Origin: Halopseudomonas aestusnigri
GTDB taxonomy: Bacteria; Pseudomonadota; Gammaproteobacteria; Pseudomonadales; Pseudomonadaceae
Assembly: GCF_002197985.1 (NCBI RefSeq)
Contig: NZ_NBYK01000002.1
Coordinates: 337,041 to 401,040 of the forward strand
Length of the DNA stretch: 64,000 bases
Reading direction: 5' to 3'
The notes beneath the pieces were generated by a model that made no database searches, had not been told where the DNA came from, and saw only the letters and a program-made list of their open reading frames with translations. Every line of letters starts with the position of its first letter. Position 1 is the stretch's first letter. Positions 26,473 through 38,270 of the stretch are shown piece after piece. The translations under genes and the position numbers were made by a program.

Positions 26473-26973
26473 TTATCCGCAAAGATAGGTGCCGGTACCG
26501 ACGGCAATCAGGGTGCCGTCGTCGGCATGCAGCTCCGAGCGAACCACTCCGACCTTGTTGCCCGAGCGCAACAGGGTTGAGGTACAAACAAACTGTTTTC
26601 CGCGCCCCGGACGCAGATAATCGACACGCAAGTCGATGGTGCCCAGCTTCGACAGGCGCACCATGCGCTCCTGGACAGTGAGATGGGCGTGACGATCAAA
26701 GGCTCCGATCAGCGCCATGGCGCCGCCGCAGACATCGATCAATGAGGAAATGGCTCCACCGTGGAGGATGCCCTGGGTAAAGTTGCCGACCAGATCAGGT
26801 CGCATCGCCAGACTCATTGCTACGCAGTCGCGTCGCACTTCGTCAATTTCGATTCCAAGCAGGCGATTGAACGGAATCCGATTGAAGAAGCCGTAAACGG
26901 CCTGGGACAGCTCTTCCGGCAGCGCGTCGGCTTCCATGTCTTCTGACGGGGTAAGGTTGGCAGAATCGGTCAT
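26473..26973 (-). CDS. Hotdog-fold acyl-CoA thioesterase (PaaI/YigI-like)
   Basis: A 166-residue hotdog protein. The active-site region reads NFTQGILHGGAISSLIDVCGG, the HGG-S pattern of the PaaI/4HBT group, and the last strands give a complete domain with about 25 extra N-terminal residues. It should hydrolyse an acyl- or aryl-CoA in the cytoplasm. AGGAG lies eight bases before the ATG. It converges on the VOC gene 15 bases away and lies 88 bases upstream of cysG's end on the same strand order. Confidence 0.85.
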   Translation of the reverse strand: MTDSANLTPSEDMEADALPEELSQAVYGFFNRIPFNRLLGIEIDEVRRDCVAMSLAMRPDLVGNFTQGILHGGAISSLIDVCGGAMALIGAFDRHAHLTVQERMVRLSKLGTIDLRVDYLRPGRGKQFVCTSTLLRSGNKVGVVRSELHADDGTLIAVGTGTYLCG

Positions 26974-27061
26974 GATGTACTCCTGAAACAGAGGGTAAAC
27001 CCTGCCCTAATTGCTTACCCGACGCCAGAGCGGCGTCAGCGCCTGTCCGGCATTTGGCGTT

Positions 27062-28489
27062 TTAGCCTTGTTCCGTACCCAGCACACCCTGCACCGGTGG
27101 CAATGCATCGGCCCTGAACCATTTAAGCTTGTCGTGCAGCGATACCACTTCGCCGACTATCAGCAGCGTTGGTGGCTTGATCGTTTCGCCTGCGACCCGT
27201 TCGGGCATATCGGCCAGAGTGCCGATCAGGACCTTCTGATTGCTCGTGGTGCCCTGCTGAACCAGTGCGATGGGCGTCTGGGCGCTGCGACCATGGGCAA
27301 TCAGCTGGCTGCAGATATCCGGCAGGCCGACCAGCCCCATATAGAACACCAGCGTCTGGCCAGTGGCTACCAGCTCACTCCAGGGCAGATTGGTGGTGCC
27401 GTCTTTCAGGTGTCCGGTGACGAAGCGCACCGACTGGGCGTAATCGCGATGGGTCAGCGGAATACCGGCATAGGCCGAGCAGCCATTGGCTGCGGTGATG
27501 CCCGGCACGACCTGAAATGGCACGCCATGGGCTGCCAGCTCCTCGATTTCCTCGCCGCCGCGACCGAAGATGAACGGATCACCGCCCTTGAGGCGCAGCA
27601 CGCGCTTGCCCTCCTTCGCTAGCCGCACCAGCAACTGATTGATCTCTTCCTGCGGCACAGCGTGATCGCTGCGCGCCTTGCCGACATAGATACGGTCGGC
27701 ATCACGACGACACAGATCGATGATGGCCGGTGCTACCAGGCGATCATGCAATACCACGTCGGCTTGCTGCATCAGCCGCAGAGCGCGGAACGTCAGCAGG
27801 TCCGGGTCGCCCGGGCCGGCGCCGACCAGATATACCTCGCCACGATACACCTGTCCCTGCTGACCGCTCAGCTCGGACTCCAGCAGTTGCGCGGCCTCGT
27901 CGTCCTGCCCGGCAAACACGCGCTCTGCCACCTCGCCCTGGAAGATGTTTTCCCAGAACGCGCGGCGCTGGTTGATGGTCGGCAATGCCTCCTTGACCTG
28001 CTGGCGGAAGCGTTTGGCCAACTGGGCCAGTCGACCGTAGGCAGCGGGGAACAGAGTCTCGATTCTGGCGCGGGACAAGCGAGCCAGCACCGGAGCGTGA
28101 CTGCCGCTGGAGATCGCAATCAACAGCGGCGAGCGGTCGACGATTGCCGGGAAGATGACGGTGCACAGGTGCGGGGCATCCACTGCGTTGACCGGAATAC
28201 GCAGCGCCTGAGCATCTGCCGACACCCGGGCGTTGAGTGCTTCGTCATCCGTCGCGGCAATTGCCAGCACGGCTGCGTCCAGATCCGATGGCTGATAGCC
28301 ACCCTCACGTATCGAGCCATTGCTGCCGGCAACCAGCTCGCGCAGGGCCGGCTCGACCTCGGGCGCCACCACATACAACGCAGCACCCGCTTCGCTGAGC
28401 AAGCGAGCCTTGCGCAGGGCAATTTCGCCACCGCCAACGACCAGCACGCGGCGGCCGGTCAGATTATGAAACAGGGGCAGGAATTCCAT
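27062..28489 (-). CDS. cysG: Siroheme synthase CysG
   Basis: A 475-residue bifunctional enzyme. The N-terminal part (about 1-200) is precorrin-2 dehydrogenase/sirohydrochlorin ferrochelatase with [17 protein letters not shown]; the C-terminal part (about 215-460) is uroporphyrinogen-III C-methyltransferase with [15 protein letters not shown] and [12 protein letters not shown]. It makes siroheme for sulfite and nitrite reductases. The ATG at 28489 follows GAGGAAG and gives the standard [10 protein letters not shown] start; an upstream ATG at 28513 would add eight residues. It is just downstream of serS, as in P. aeruginosa, but behind a hairpin terminator. Confidence 0.95.
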   Translation of the reverse strand: MEFLPLFHNLTGRRVLVVGGGEIALRKARLLSEAGAALYVVAPEVEPALRELVAGSNGSIREGGYQPSDLDAAVLAIAATDDEALNARVSADAQALRIPVNAVDAPHLCTVIFPAIVDRSPLLIAISSGSHAPVLARLSRARIETLFPAAYGRLAQLAKRFRQQVKEALPTINQRRAFWENIFQGEVAERVFAGQDDEAAQLLESELSGQQGQVYRGEVYLVGAGPGDPDLLTFRALRLMQQADVVLHDRLVAPAIIDLCRRDADRIYVGKARSDHAVPQEEINQLLVRLAKEGKRVLRLKGGDPFIFGRGGEEIEELAAHGVPFQVVPGITAANGCSAYAGIPLTHRDYAQSVRFVTGHLKDGTTNLPWSELVATGQTLVFYMGLVGLPDICSQLIAHGRSAQTPIALVQQGTTSNQKVLIGTLADMPERVAGETIKPPTLLIVGEVVSLHDKLKWFRADALPPVQGVLGTEQG

Positions 28490-28513
28490 GCTCGCTTCCT
28501 CGGCATACATCAT

Positions 28514-28546
28514 TAAAAGGCAAAGCGGGAGCCATTGGCTCCCGCT
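28514..28546 (-). terminator. Rho-independent terminator after serS
   Basis: AGCGGGAGCC and GGCTCCCGCT form a 10-bp stem with a 3-base loop (28524-28546). Read on the minus strand it is followed by a T-rich tail (28514-28519). It lies between serS and cysG, leaving only about 35 bases for a cysG promoter. Confidence 0.7.
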
Positions 28547-28570
28547 GTTGGTGAGGCTGGAGGCTTCGGC

Positions 28571-29857
<1,287 letters not shown>

Positions 29858-29890
29858 TCATCATCTTCAACAGTTTCAGGTGGCAGCCGG

Positions 29891-30262
29891 TCAGCGCGCG
29901 AGCGACAGGCCGGCCCAGGTGGCGAACAAACCAACGCACACACTGAGCAGAATGTAAGCCAGAGCCAGCAGACCTTCACCGTTCTCCAGCATCCGGAGGG
30001 TATCCAGCGAGAAGGTCGAGAAGGTGGTAAAGGCACCAAGGAACCCCACTACCAGCGTTTGGCGCAGCATGGGGGACAGGTCCGGGCGATCCAGCCAAAG
30101 GCCGTATAGTACACCGATCAGCAGGCATCCGAGCAGATTCACGATCAAGGTCGGTAACGGGAACAGCTTGGGCCAGTGGGCAGCTGACCACTGCGCCACA
30201 CCATAACGTGCCGCCGCTCCCAGCGAGCCGCCCAGCATGACAGCCAGATACAGCTTAATCAT
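29891..30262 (-). CDS. crcB: Fluoride exporter CrcB/FluC
   Basis: A 123-residue four-helix membrane protein with the family signatures [28 protein letters not shown] and [15 protein letters not shown] (the Phe-rich fluoride path). It exports fluoride as a dual-topology dimer. The start overlaps the rarA stop by eight bases, so it is translated as part of the ftsK-lolA-rarA-crcB-serS run. I saw no fluoride-riboswitch-like leader, as expected for an internal operon gene. Confidence 0.94.
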   Translation of the reverse strand: MIKLYLAVMLGGSLGAAARYGVAQWSAAHWPKLFPLPTLIVNLLGCLLIGVLYGLWLDRPDLSPMLRQTLVVGFLGAFTTFSTFSLDTLRMLENGEGLLALAYILLSVCVGLFATWAGLSLAR

Positions 30263-31595
30263 CCTTCCTCCGTTGCCTGCTGCTCGCCGCGTCCAGTGAT
30301 CGCAAGTGCTGCAGCTTCTGGGCGATTTTCAGTTCAAGCCCGCGCGGGACCGGCTGGTAATAGCGGCGAGGCTCAAGCGCCTCAGGGAAATAGTCTTCAC
30401 CGGCGGCATAGGCTTCGGGCTCGTCGTGGGCGTAGCGATAGCCCTCGTTGTAACCCAGGTCTTTCATCAGCTTGGTCGGCGCATTACGTAAATGCATCGG
30501 CACGTCCAGCGACCCCTGGCCGGCAACATCACGCATGGCGGTGTTGAATGCGTTATACACCGCGTTGCTCTTCGGCGCACAAGCCAGATAGGTGATGGCC
30601 TGGGCCACCGCCAGCTCGCCTTCCGGGCTGCCAAGGCGTTCCTGGACATCCCAGGCGTTGAGGCACAGCGTCAATGCGCGGGGATCGGCGTTGCCAATGT
30701 CCTCGCTGGCCATGCGCACGACGCGACGGGCGATATACAGGGGATCACAGCCGCCATCGAGCATACGCGCGAACCAGTACAGAGCGGCATCCGGATTGGA
30801 GCCTCGCACCGACTTGTGCAGCGCGGAAATCTGATCATAAAAGGCTTCGCCGCCCTTGTCGAAACGGCGGCGGGTATCACTTAGCAACTCGCCAAGCAGA
30901 TCGGCTTCAATCACGCCGCCCTGTTCCACCAGATCGGCAGCGATCTCCAGCAGGTTCAGCAATCGGCGGGCGTCTCCATCGGATGCATCGAGCAGCAGCT
31001 GCCGGGCCTGCGGCGCCAATTGCAGCTGCAGTGCGCCGAGCCCACGCTCGCTGTCTGTCAGGGCGCGATCAAGCAGACCACCCAGCGCGTCTTCATCAAG
31101 CCCCTTGAGCACATACACCCGGGCACGGGACAGCAGCGCGTTGTTCAGTTCAAAGGAGGGGTTTTCCGTGGTGGCGCCAATAAACAACAGCGTACCGTCT
31201 TCGACATACGGCAGGAAGGCGTCCTGCTGGGCCTTGTTGAAACGATGGACCTCATCGACAAACAGGATAGTGCGGCGGCCATTGGCGGCGTAGTTCTGGC
31301 GGGCAATGTCCACCGCCTGGCGAATATCCTTTACCCCGGCCAGTACGGCAGACAGGGTTTCAAAGTGGGCGTCACTCACGGTGGCGATCAGCCGTGCCAG
31401 GGTCGTTTTGCCGACGCCCGGCGGGCCCCAGAAGATCATCGAGTGCAGAGCGCCCTGCTCAAGCGCGGTGCGCAGCGGTCGACCGGCCCCGAGCAGATGC
31501 TCCTGGCCAGCGTATTCATCGAGCGTGCGCGGACGCATTCGCGCTGCCAGCGGCTCGCGCGGCGCCGGCGGCGCAAACAGGCCGCGGTTATTCAC
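30255..31595 (-). CDS. rarA: Replication-associated recombination ATPase RarA (MgsA)
   Basis: A 446-residue AAA+ protein of usual length. Walker A is [15 protein letters not shown] (near 58), Walker [15 protein letters not shown] (near 110), sensor 1 in [13 protein letters not shown], and the C-terminal tetramerisation domain includes [16 protein letters not shown]. RarA acts at stalled replication forks and resembles clamp-loader subunits. The start is a GTG whose GTGAATAA overlaps the lolA stop, so it depends on lolA translation. Confidence 0.95.
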   Translation of the reverse strand: MNNRGLFAPPAPREPLAARMRPRTLDEYAGQEHLLGAGRPLRTALEQGALHSMIFWGPPGVGKTTLARLIATVSDAHFETLSAVLAGVKDIRQAVDIARQNYAANGRRTILFVDEVHRFNKAQQDAFLPYVEDGTLLFIGATTENPSFELNNALLSRARVYVLKGLDEDALGGLLDRALTDSERGLGALQLQLAPQARQLLLDASDGDARRLLNLLEIAADLVEQGGVIEADLLGELLSDTRRRFDKGGEAFYDQISALHKSVRGSNPDAALYWFARMLDGGCDPLYIARRVVRMASEDIGNADPRALTLCLNAWDVQERLGSPEGELAVAQAITYLACAPKSNAVYNAFNTAMRDVAGQGSLDVPMHLRNAPTKLMKDLGYNEGYRYAHDEPEAYAAGEDYFPEALEPRRYYQPVPRGLELKIAQKLQHLRSLDAASSRQRRKDD

Positions 31596-32229
31596 TGATG
31601 ACGTCGACTCCGTCCGGCACCTCGAAGGTAAACTGTGACCCGGCTACCGGTGCATTCAGCACAACGTTCTGGAACAGGATATTGGTGCGCTGGCCGATCG
31701 GGTCATTGAGCTGCATGTCGTTGATCAGTCCGTCACGGAAAGACAGCCTCAGAGTCTCGAACATGGTGTCACTGGCCTTGGGCGTCAGCACAAAGTCATC
31801 CACGCTGCCACCCTGAGTCCAGCGGATGCTGAAGTTGTCCGTGAGGGTGCTGACATCACCCGACAGCAGCAGTGCCGGCGTGTGAGTTAGGCGCTGATCC
31901 AGCTTCTGAATAGTGACCTGCATCAGGTCAGGGTCATACAGCCAGACCTGTTGGCCGTCGGAGACCAGCACCTGCTCCAGTGGCGGATCGGTATGCCAGC
32001 GGAACTTGCCGGGACGCTGCAGGGTTACCTGGCCGCTGGTTTCCTGCAAATTGGAACCGTTGGAGCTCAGCGTCATCTGGGAAAAGTTGGCGGTCAGGGT
32101 ATTGGCTGCCGAGAGCAGCTCGTTCAGGCGCTGCGCTGCCGCGTCTGCAGCGTCCTGCGCCAGTACCGGCGTACCGAGCAGCGCCGCACACAGCCCCAGC
32201 CAACGCCAGCCAGACAGAATATTCAACAT
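31588..32229 (-). CDS. lolA: Periplasmic lipoprotein carrier LolA
   Basis: A 213-residue protein with a signal peptide (about 1-24, ending TPVLAQD). The mature part has the LolA features [35 protein letters not shown] and [14 protein letters not shown]. LolA shuttles outer-membrane lipoproteins from LolCDE to LolB. I use the ATG at 32229; a GTG at 32247 directly after the ftsK stop is possible. It lies between ftsK and rarA, as in P. aeruginosa. Confidence 0.95.
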   Translation of the reverse strand: MLNILSGWRWLGLCAALLGTPVLAQDAADAAAQRLNELLSAANTLTANFSQMTLSSNGSNLQETSGQVTLQRPGKFRWHTDPPLEQVLVSDGQQVWLYDPDLMQVTIQKLDQRLTHTPALLLSGDVSTLTDNFSIRWTQGGSVDDFVLTPKASDTMFETLRLSFRDGLINDMQLNDPIGQRTNILFQNVVLNAPVAGSQFTFEVPDGVDVISE

Positions 32230-32247
32230 GATAATGCGTTTCTCCAC

Positions 32248-34650
32248 TCAGTCGCGGATCGGCGGCGGTGCGATGACCTCGCGCGAGCCATTGGTATTCA
32301 TTGAGGTAACCACGCCGGCCATTTCCATGGCTTCGATCATGCGCGCGGCGCGGTTATAGCCAATCTTGAGCTTGCGCTGTACTGCCGAGATGGACGCCCG
32401 ACGGCTTTCGGTGACGAAGCGCACGGCTTCGTCGTACAGCGCGTCCTCCTCGCTGTCCTCGCCGCCGCTGCCGCCATCATAGCTGCCGCTGGCTGCGGAG
32501 TCGTCGGCACCGTCCAGAATGTCCTGGATGTAATCCGGCTCGCCACGCTGTTTCCACGCATCTACCAGGCGATGGACCTCATCATCGGAGACAAAGGCGC
32601 CGTGTACCCGCACCGGCAGGCTGGTGCCGGGAGGCATGTAGAGCATGTCACCGTGCCCCAGCAGTTGCTCTGCCCCACCCTGATCCAGGATGGTGCGCGA
32701 GTCGATCTTGCTGGATACCTGGAAGGCCATACGGGTCGGAATGTTTGCCTTGATAAGGCCGGTGATCACGTCCACCGATGGGCGCTGCGTTGCCAGAATC
32801 AGGTGAATGCCGGCAGCACGAGCCTTTTGGGCAATACGCGCAATCAGTTCCTCGACCTTCTTGCCGACGATCATCATCATGTCGGCAAATTCGTCGATTA
32901 CCACTACGATCACCGGCAGCGCCTCAAGTTCCGGCGGCAGGTCATCCATGCTTTCGCGGCGATACAGCGGATCGGTCAGCGGTGTGCCAGCCTTGGCGGC
33001 GTCTTTAACCTTGCGGTTGAACCCGGCCAGGTTGCGCACGCCCATTGCGGCCATCAGCTTGTAGCGGCGCTCCATCTCGGCGACACACCAGCGCAGCGCG
33101 TTGGAGGCTTCCTTCATATCGGTCACGACCGGTGCCAGCAGGTGCGGAATCCCCTCGTAGATGGATAGCTCGAGCATCTTCGGGTCAACCATGATCAGAC
33201 GCACTTCCGAGGGCGTGGCCTTGAACAGGATGCTCAGCAGCATGGCGTTAACGCCAACCGATTTACCTGAGCCCGTGGTACCTGCGACCAGCAGGTGGGG
33301 CATTTTGGCAAGGTCCGCCATCACCGGATGACCGCCGATATCGTGCCCAAGGGCCAGGGTGACCGGGGACTGGGCTTCGTCGAACTCGCGGGTTTCCAGC
33401 ACTTCGGACAAGCGCACGATCTCGCGATCCTCGTTGGGAATCTCGATCCCTACCGTGGTCTTGCCCGGAATGACCTCAACCACGCGCACACTGATGACGG
33501 CAAGCGAGCGTGCCAGGTCCTTGGCCAGGTTGGAAATCTTGCTGACCTTCACGCCCGGGGCAGGCTGAATTTCAAACCGGGTGATAACCGGCCCTGGCTG
33601 CACTTTCTCGACCTGAGCGTCGACGCCAAAGTCCTTGAGCTTGATTTCAAGCAGCCGCGACATGCCTTCCAGTGATTCGGCAGAAAAGCCTTTTGTTTTC
33701 TTGCTGGCCGGGTCCAGCAGCGAAATGGGCGGCAATGAGTCAGGGTCGGCTGCGTCGGTAAACAGGCGGACCTGTTTTTCCTTCTGGGTGCGAACGCTGG
33801 CCTCCACCGGTTTGGTATCCAGCGGGACAATTTCCGGCGGAGTGCGGTTTTCTTGTGAGGCCACATGCCTGGCCAGCGCTTCCTGGCGCTGAGCACGCGA
33901 TGCGTCCGCCCGTTTCTGTTCCTCTGCGCTGAATGAGGGCTCCTTGCGCGGTCCGGGGGCCGGGCGCGGCTCGCGCGCCGGAGCAACCGCAACAGACGAT
34001 GCCGCGCGTCGGCCCCGCCACCCGGCCCAGGCGCGCTTGAGCAGATCAAACAGGTCCAGCGTAAGCCGCCCGGTAATATCCATAACCCGCAGCCACGACA
34101 GGTTGGTGAAAACGGTCAGCCCGAACAGAAACAGGGTCAGATACAGCAAGGTGCTGCCCTGCATGTTGAGCGCAGGGTAAGTCAGGTCGCGCAACAGTTG
34201 GCCCAACACACCTCCCGCGCCTGCGCCTTCGGGGAAGTGGGCACCCGGAGAGCCATGCAGCGCTGCCAGCGCCGTACCGGCAAACAGCGTCAGCACAAAG
34301 CCGATCAGCCGCCAGGAAAACAGCCAGCCGTTCCATATCATGGGCTCATGGCGCCGACGGAACATCTGGTACACCTTTACTGCGACGATGAGCGGGAACA
34401 GAAATGCCAGGTAGCCGAGCGACAGCAACAGCACGTCGGCGATCCAGGCCCCCATGGCGCCCCCTGCATTCTGTACGTCGGCACTGCCGCTGCTGCGGGT
34501 CCAGCCCGGATCGCTGGGCTCGAAGGTAAACAACGCCATGCACAGGTAGAGGCACAGGGCTATCATGGCCAGCAAGGCGCCCTCACGCAGGCGCAACGCC
34601 AGCTGCTCACGCCACGGCATCGACATTTTCTGGGCTGCAGTTTCCTTCAA
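32248..34650 (-). CDS. ftsK: DNA translocase FtsK
   Basis: About 800 residues. Four N-terminal transmembrane helices (about 25-180) anchor it at the division septum; a Pro/Arg/Glu-rich linker (about 210-290) leads to the RecA-like motor with Walker [13 protein letters not shown] and Walker [14 protein letters not shown], and a C-terminal gamma winged helix ([20 protein letters not shown]) for reading KOPS sequences. The linker is short, as in other pseudomonads. Start: a TTG at 34650 has GGAAGC six bases upstream and gives [15 protein letters not shown]; a GTG at 34722 and ATGs at 34626 or 34620 remain possible. It is divergent from aat; trxB, which sits between them in P. aeruginosa, is absent. 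Confidence 0.93.
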   Translation of the reverse strand: MKETAAQKMSMPWREQLALRLREGALLAMIALCLYLCMALFTFEPSDPGWTRSSGSADVQNAGGAMGAWIADVLLLSLGYLAFLFPLIVAVKVYQMFRRRHEPMIWNGWLFSWRLIGFVLTLFAGTALAALHGSPGAHFPEGAGAGGVLGQLLRDLTYPALNMQGSTLLYLTLFLFGLTVFTNLSWLRVMDITGRLTLDLFDLLKRAWAGWRGRRAASSVAVAPAREPRPAPGPRKEPSFSAEEQKRADASRAQRQEALARHVASQENRTPPEIVPLDTKPVEASVRTQKEKQVRLFTDAADPDSLPPISLLDPASKKTKGFSAESLEGMSRLLEIKLKDFGVDAQVEKVQPGPVITRFEIQPAPGVKVSKISNLAKDLARSLAVISVRVVEVIPGKTTVGIEIPNEDREIVRLSEVLETREFDEAQSPVTLALGHDIGGHPVMADLAKMPHLLVAGTTGSGKSVGVNAMLLSILFKATPSEVRLIMVDPKMLELSIYEGIPHLLAPVVTDMKEASNALRWCVAEMERRYKLMAAMGVRNLAGFNRKVKDAAKAGTPLTDPLYRRESMDDLPPELEALPVIVVVIDEFADMMMIVGKKVEELIARIAQKARAAGIHLILATQRPSVDVITGLIKANIPTRMAFQVSSKIDSRTILDQGGAEQLLGHGDMLYMPPGTSLPVRVHGAFVSDDEVHRLVDAWKQRGEPDYIQDILDGADDSAASGSYDGGSGGEDSEEDALYDEAVRFVTESRRASISAVQRKLKIGYNRAARMIEAMEMAGVVTSMNTNGSREVIAPPPIRD

Positions 34651-34854
34651 AACAACGCTTCCATTTGGATTCAGGCGGATATTGTAAGGCTTGATCAGGC
34701 CGATTTCATAACCGCGTGGCACATTGATCGGACAGCAGACAGTCAGGCGCTCTGAATGTTCCGCCCCGGCGTACTGCTTTATTCATTCAGGACAATAGCT
34801 TATAACCCGAATCTGATAAACCATTTGAATTACTGAAGCGGACCTGGAGCACGT

Positions 34855-35550
34855 ATGGCGCACCTGACCTGGTTAACTGCAAAGGACCTTGCCTTTCCGT
34901 CTGCCGATCATGCGATGGAAGAACCAAACGGGTTGCTGGCTGCCGGCGGCGATTTATCGGTTCCACGCCTGATCACCGCCTACCGGCATGGAATCTTCCC
35001 GTGGTACGCCCCTGGCCAGCCGATCCTGTGGTGGTGCCCTGATCCCAGAACGGTTCTGCGGCCGGACGGCCTGCATGTCTCGCGCAGCATGCGCAAGCTG
35101 ATCCGCCAGCAGCGTATGCGGGTCACCCTCGACCAGGACTTCTCCTCCGTCATTCGCGCCTGCGCGGAGCCCCGGCACTACGCCGACGGCACCTGGATCA
35201 CCCCGCAGATGCAGCAGGCCTACATCGATCTGCATCGTGCGGGCATCGCCCACTCGGTAGAAGTCTGGCAGGACGGCCTTTTGGTTGGTGGCCTGTATGG
35301 CGTTGCGCTGGGCAAGGTGTTTTTTGGTGAATCCATGTTCAGCCGAGCGAGCAATGCCTCCAAGCTGGGGTTCATAACGCTGGTTGAACAACTCGGGCAA
35401 TGGGGCTTTGAGTTGATCGACTGTCAGATGCCAACGGACCACCTGTTCAGTCTGGGTGCCGAAAGCATGCCGCGAGCAGCCTTTTTGCATGAGCTGGCAA
35501 GGCTGTGCCCTCCAGATGCAGCAGACGCATGGCGACAGCACGCGCTTTGA
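34855..35550 (+). CDS. aat: Leucyl/phenylalanyl-tRNA-protein transferase
   Basis: A 231-residue enzyme with family motifs [36 protein letters not shown], and [19 protein letters not shown]. It adds Leu or Phe to proteins with N-terminal Lys or Arg, marking them for ClpAP through ClpS. It precedes bpt by 52 bases and the two probably form an operon; both feed the N-degron pathway. clpS and clpA are not in the window. Confidence 0.95.
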   Translation: MAHLTWLTAKDLAFPSADHAMEEPNGLLAAGGDLSVPRLITAYRHGIFPWYAPGQPILWWCPDPRTVLRPDGLHVSRSMRKLIRQQRMRVTLDQDFSSVIRACAEPRHYADGTWITPQMQQAYIDLHRAGIAHSVEVWQDGLLVGGLYGVALGKVFFGESMFSRASNASKLGFITLVEQLGQWGFELIDCQMPTDHLFSLGAESMPRAAFLHELARLCPPDAADAWRQHAL

Positions 35551-35602
35551 ACCCGCGCAAGGCTCGCCGTATACTCGGGCCAGTGCTGTCCGGGAAGACC
35601 CC

Positions 35603-36313
35603 ATGACCGACCTGTCGCAACTCAAGTTTTACGCCACGCACCCTCATCCTTGCAGCTATCTGCCGGATCAGCGGGCGACGACGTTGTTCCTTGATCCGCA
35701 GCAGCCGATCAACCTGGAAACATACAGCCAGCTCTCTGATCTCGGGTTTCGGCGCAGCGGCGATCATCTCTATCGTCCGCATTGCAAGGACTGCAACGCC
35801 TGCATTCCGGCGCGTATTCCTGTCGATGCCTTCACTCCCACCTCGGCCCAGAAGCGAATACTCAAGCGAAATCGTGACTTGCAGGTATTCGAGCTCAAGC
35901 CTGAGCTGACAGACGAGATCTACGCGCTATACGAGCGCTACATTTGCGCGCGTCATGCAGATGGCGACATGTATCCCCCCAGTAAGGATCAGTTCGCCTC
36001 CTTTCTTGCCAAGAATTGGGAGTTCTGCCGCTTTTATGCGTTCCGGGATCAAGAGGATCGCTTGCTGGCTGTAGCGGTTACCGATCAACTGAATAACGGA
36101 TTATCGGCCGTCTACACCTTCTTTGAGCCGGATGAAACCCGTCGCAGTCTCGGCCGTTATGCCATCCTCTGGCAGGTCGAGGAGACTCGCAGACAAGGGC
36201 TCGCAGCGGTTTATCTCGGCTACTGGATCCGAAATTGCCGAAAGATGAACTATAAAACCGAGTACCGACCACTCGAGATGCTGGTGAATCAGCAATGGGT
36301 TCGCCTGACCTGA
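35603..36313 (+). CDS. bpt: Aspartate/glutamate leucyltransferase (Bpt)
   Basis: A 236-residue ATE-like transferase that adds Leu to N-terminal Asp or Glu. The N-terminal domain has [15 protein letters not shown] and the Cys motif [13 protein letters not shown]; the C-terminal half has the GNAT-like [15 protein letters not shown] segment. The ATG at 35603 has GGGAAGA upstream. Adjacent to aat, it completes the N-end-rule pair. Confidence 0.94.
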   Translation: MTDLSQLKFYATHPHPCSYLPDQRATTLFLDPQQPINLETYSQLSDLGFRRSGDHLYRPHCKDCNACIPARIPVDAFTPTSAQKRILKRNRDLQVFELKPELTDEIYALYERYICARHADGDMYPPSKDQFASFLAKNWEFCRFYAFRDQEDRLLAVAVTDQLNNGLSAVYTFFEPDETRRSLGRYAILWQVEETRRQGLAAVYLGYWIRNCRKMNYKTEYRPLEMLVNQQWVRLT

Positions 36314-36346
36314 AACGACATAAACAGTAAAAATATCCAGCCAAAC

Positions 36347-36375
36347 TTGGCTCAAGTGCGGTTTTCAGGCACAAT
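36347..36375 (+). promoter_or_regulatory. Candidate infA promoter
   Basis: TTGGCT, a 17-base spacer and CACAAT lie about 70 bases before infA, in the 130-base gap after bpt. Judged only by fit to the sigma-70 pattern. Confidence 0.35.
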
Positions 36376-36443
36376 TGGCCACCTTTTTTGTGGGTAACCA
36401 ACCAATAGCCCACCCAGAATCCACCCCGAGAGGTCGTTGCTTA

Positions 36444-36662
36444 ATGGCAAAAGAAGACAGCATTGAAATGGAAGGCACCATCATCGACACCCTGCCGAAC
36501 ACCATGTTCCGCGTTGAACTGGAAAACGGCCATGTCGTGACTGCCCACATTTCAGGCAAGATGCGCAAGAACTATATTCGCATCCTGACTGGCGACAAGG
36601 TACGCGTTGAACTGACCCCCTACGACCTGACCAAAGGTCGCATTACCTACCGCGCCCGCTGA
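36444..36662 (+). CDS. infA: Translation initiation factor IF-1
   Basis: A 72-residue S1/OB-fold protein of the exact usual length, beginning [20 protein letters not shown] and ending [10 protein letters not shown]-1 occupies the ribosomal A site during initiation. The ATG at 36444 follows GAGAGG by nine bases. In P. aeruginosa clpA lies next to infA; here the next gene is a convergent acyl-CoA dehydrogenase. Confidence 0.98.
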   Translation: MAKEDSIEMEGTIIDTLPNTMFRVELENGHVVTAHISGKMRKNYIRILTGDKVRVELTPYDLTKGRITYRAR

Positions 36663-36850
36663 TAGTCGCAGTCCCCTGCCGGGCCTCCCTGCCCTCGCCC
36701 GGCTGATCGCAACGCCACCCAGACTCTGTCTCATCCGAGCAAATCGGGTGTGCGTTGTTGCGCCCGCCAAATCAGACCCCGATGCCCGACCGGCTTCCGG
36801 CTCAAGCAGGTCAATTCGCCAGAGTGCCCCGTGAGGCATCAGCCGACATT

Positions 36851-36879
36851 AAAAAACCCGCTGCGAGAGCGGGTTTTTT
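36851..36879. terminator. Bidirectional rho-independent terminator
   Basis: An A-run, CCCGCT, five-base loop, AGCGGG and a T-run form a symmetric terminator. It lies between convergent infA and the acyl-CoA dehydrogenase and can serve both. The 190 bases between infA and this element hold no gene I can see. Confidence 0.85.
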
Positions 36880-36892
36880 AACAGCCGGAAGC

Positions 36893-38101
36893 TTAGCGCG
36901 GCATGTACTTGCCGACTTCCAGTTTGCCGATAGCTGCACGGTGAACTTCGTCCGGACCGTCTGCCAGGCGCAGCGTGCGCTGCATGGCATACATGTGAGC
37001 CAGCGGGAAGTCGTCTGAAACACCCGCACCGCCATGCATCTGAATGGCGCGATCAATGACGTTCAGCGCAACGTTCGGTGCTACCACCTTGATCTGAGCG
37101 ATTTCGCTCTTGGCGACCTTGTTGCCTACGGTATCCATCATGTAAGCGGCGTTCAGGGTCAGCAGGCGAGCCTGATTGATCTCGATGCGCGATTGGGCGA
37201 TCAGGTCGATGTTGCCACCCAGTTGAGCCAGGCGCTTGCCAAAGGCTTCACGCTCGACGGAACGCTTGCACATCAGCTCGAGCGCACGCTCTGCCGCACC
37301 AATGGAGCGCATGCAGTGGTGGATGCGGCCCGGGCCGAGGCGACCTTGAGCGATCTCGAAACCGCGACCCTCGCCCAGCAGTACGTTGGAGTATGGTACG
37401 CGGACGTTTTCCAGCACTACTTCGGCATGACCGTGCGGCGCATCGTCGTAACCAAACACGGGCAATGGGCGGATTACTTTCAGGCCGGGGGAGTCCATCG
37501 GCACCAGAATCATGGAGTGCTGCTGGTGACGCGGCGCATCAGGGTTGGTCAGACCCATGAAAATCATGATCTTGCAGCGCGGGTCGCAAGCACCGGAAGT
37601 CCACCATTTGCGGCCGTTGATGACCCACTCGTCACCTTCGCGGCGCGCATTGGCTTGCATGTTGGTGGCATCAGAGGAAGCAACGCCCGGCTCGGTCATA
37701 CCGAAGCAGGAGCGGATCTCACCGGCCAGCAGGGGCTTGAGCCACTTTTCCTTGTGCTCTTCGGAACCGTAGCGAACGATGGTTTCCATGTTGCCGGTAT
37801 CGGGAGCGCTGCAGTTAAAGGCTTCAGACGCCAGGCCGGAACGGCCCATCAGTTCGGCCAGCGGTGCGTATTCCAGGTTGGTGAGGCCTGCCCCAAGGTC
37901 GGACTCCGGCAGGAACAGGTTCCACAGTCCGGCTGCGCGCGCCTTGACTTTCAGCTCCTCAACGATGGCAGTGGGCTGCCAGCGGTCGCCTTCCGCTACC
38001 TGCTGGTGAAAGATGGGTTCAGCCGGGAACACATGCTCCTGCATGAAGCTGTCTACGCGCTCGCGCAGCTCTTTAACCTTGGGGGAGTATCCGAAATCCA
38101 T
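36893..38101 (-). CDS. Acyl-CoA dehydrogenase
   Basis: A 402-residue FAD enzyme of the ACAD10/11-like branch. It has the N-terminal helical domain ([20 protein letters not shown]), the FAD-binding [17 protein letters not shown] (near 135), the RKWWTSGA segment and the C-terminal [20 protein letters not shown]. It oxidises an acyl-CoA to the 2-enoyl-CoA; chain length is not readable. It is divergent from a LysR regulator 169 bases away, the likely controller. Confidence 0.92.
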   Translation of the reverse strand: MDFGYSPKVKELRERVDSFMQEHVFPAEPIFHQQVAEGDRWQPTAIVEELKVKARAAGLWNLFLPESDLGAGLTNLEYAPLAELMGRSGLASEAFNCSAPDTGNMETIVRYGSEEHKEKWLKPLLAGEIRSCFGMTEPGVASSDATNMQANARREGDEWVINGRKWWTSGACDPRCKIMIFMGLTNPDAPRHQQHSMILVPMDSPGLKVIRPLPVFGYDDAPHGHAEVVLENVRVPYSNVLLGEGRGFEIAQGRLGPGRIHHCMRSIGAAERALELMCKRSVEREAFGKRLAQLGGNIDLIAQSRIEINQARLLTLNAAYMMDTVGNKVAKSEIAQIKVVAPNVALNVIDRAIQMHGGAGVSDDFPLAHMYAMQRTLRLADGPDEVHRAAIGKLEVGKYMPR

Positions 38102-38270
38102 AGTGGTTGCCTTTGGTTGGTTTGGTATCGACGATCAAAATGCTAGATGACGCTAATGGATTTATCTAACCTATTTTTGCCGTGTATTAACATTCATAAG
38201 CGATATATACTTGGCCCTTGTGCTGAACTGCCTTGTCTCGACGTGAGTCATTTAACTAAAGGAAGTTGCG

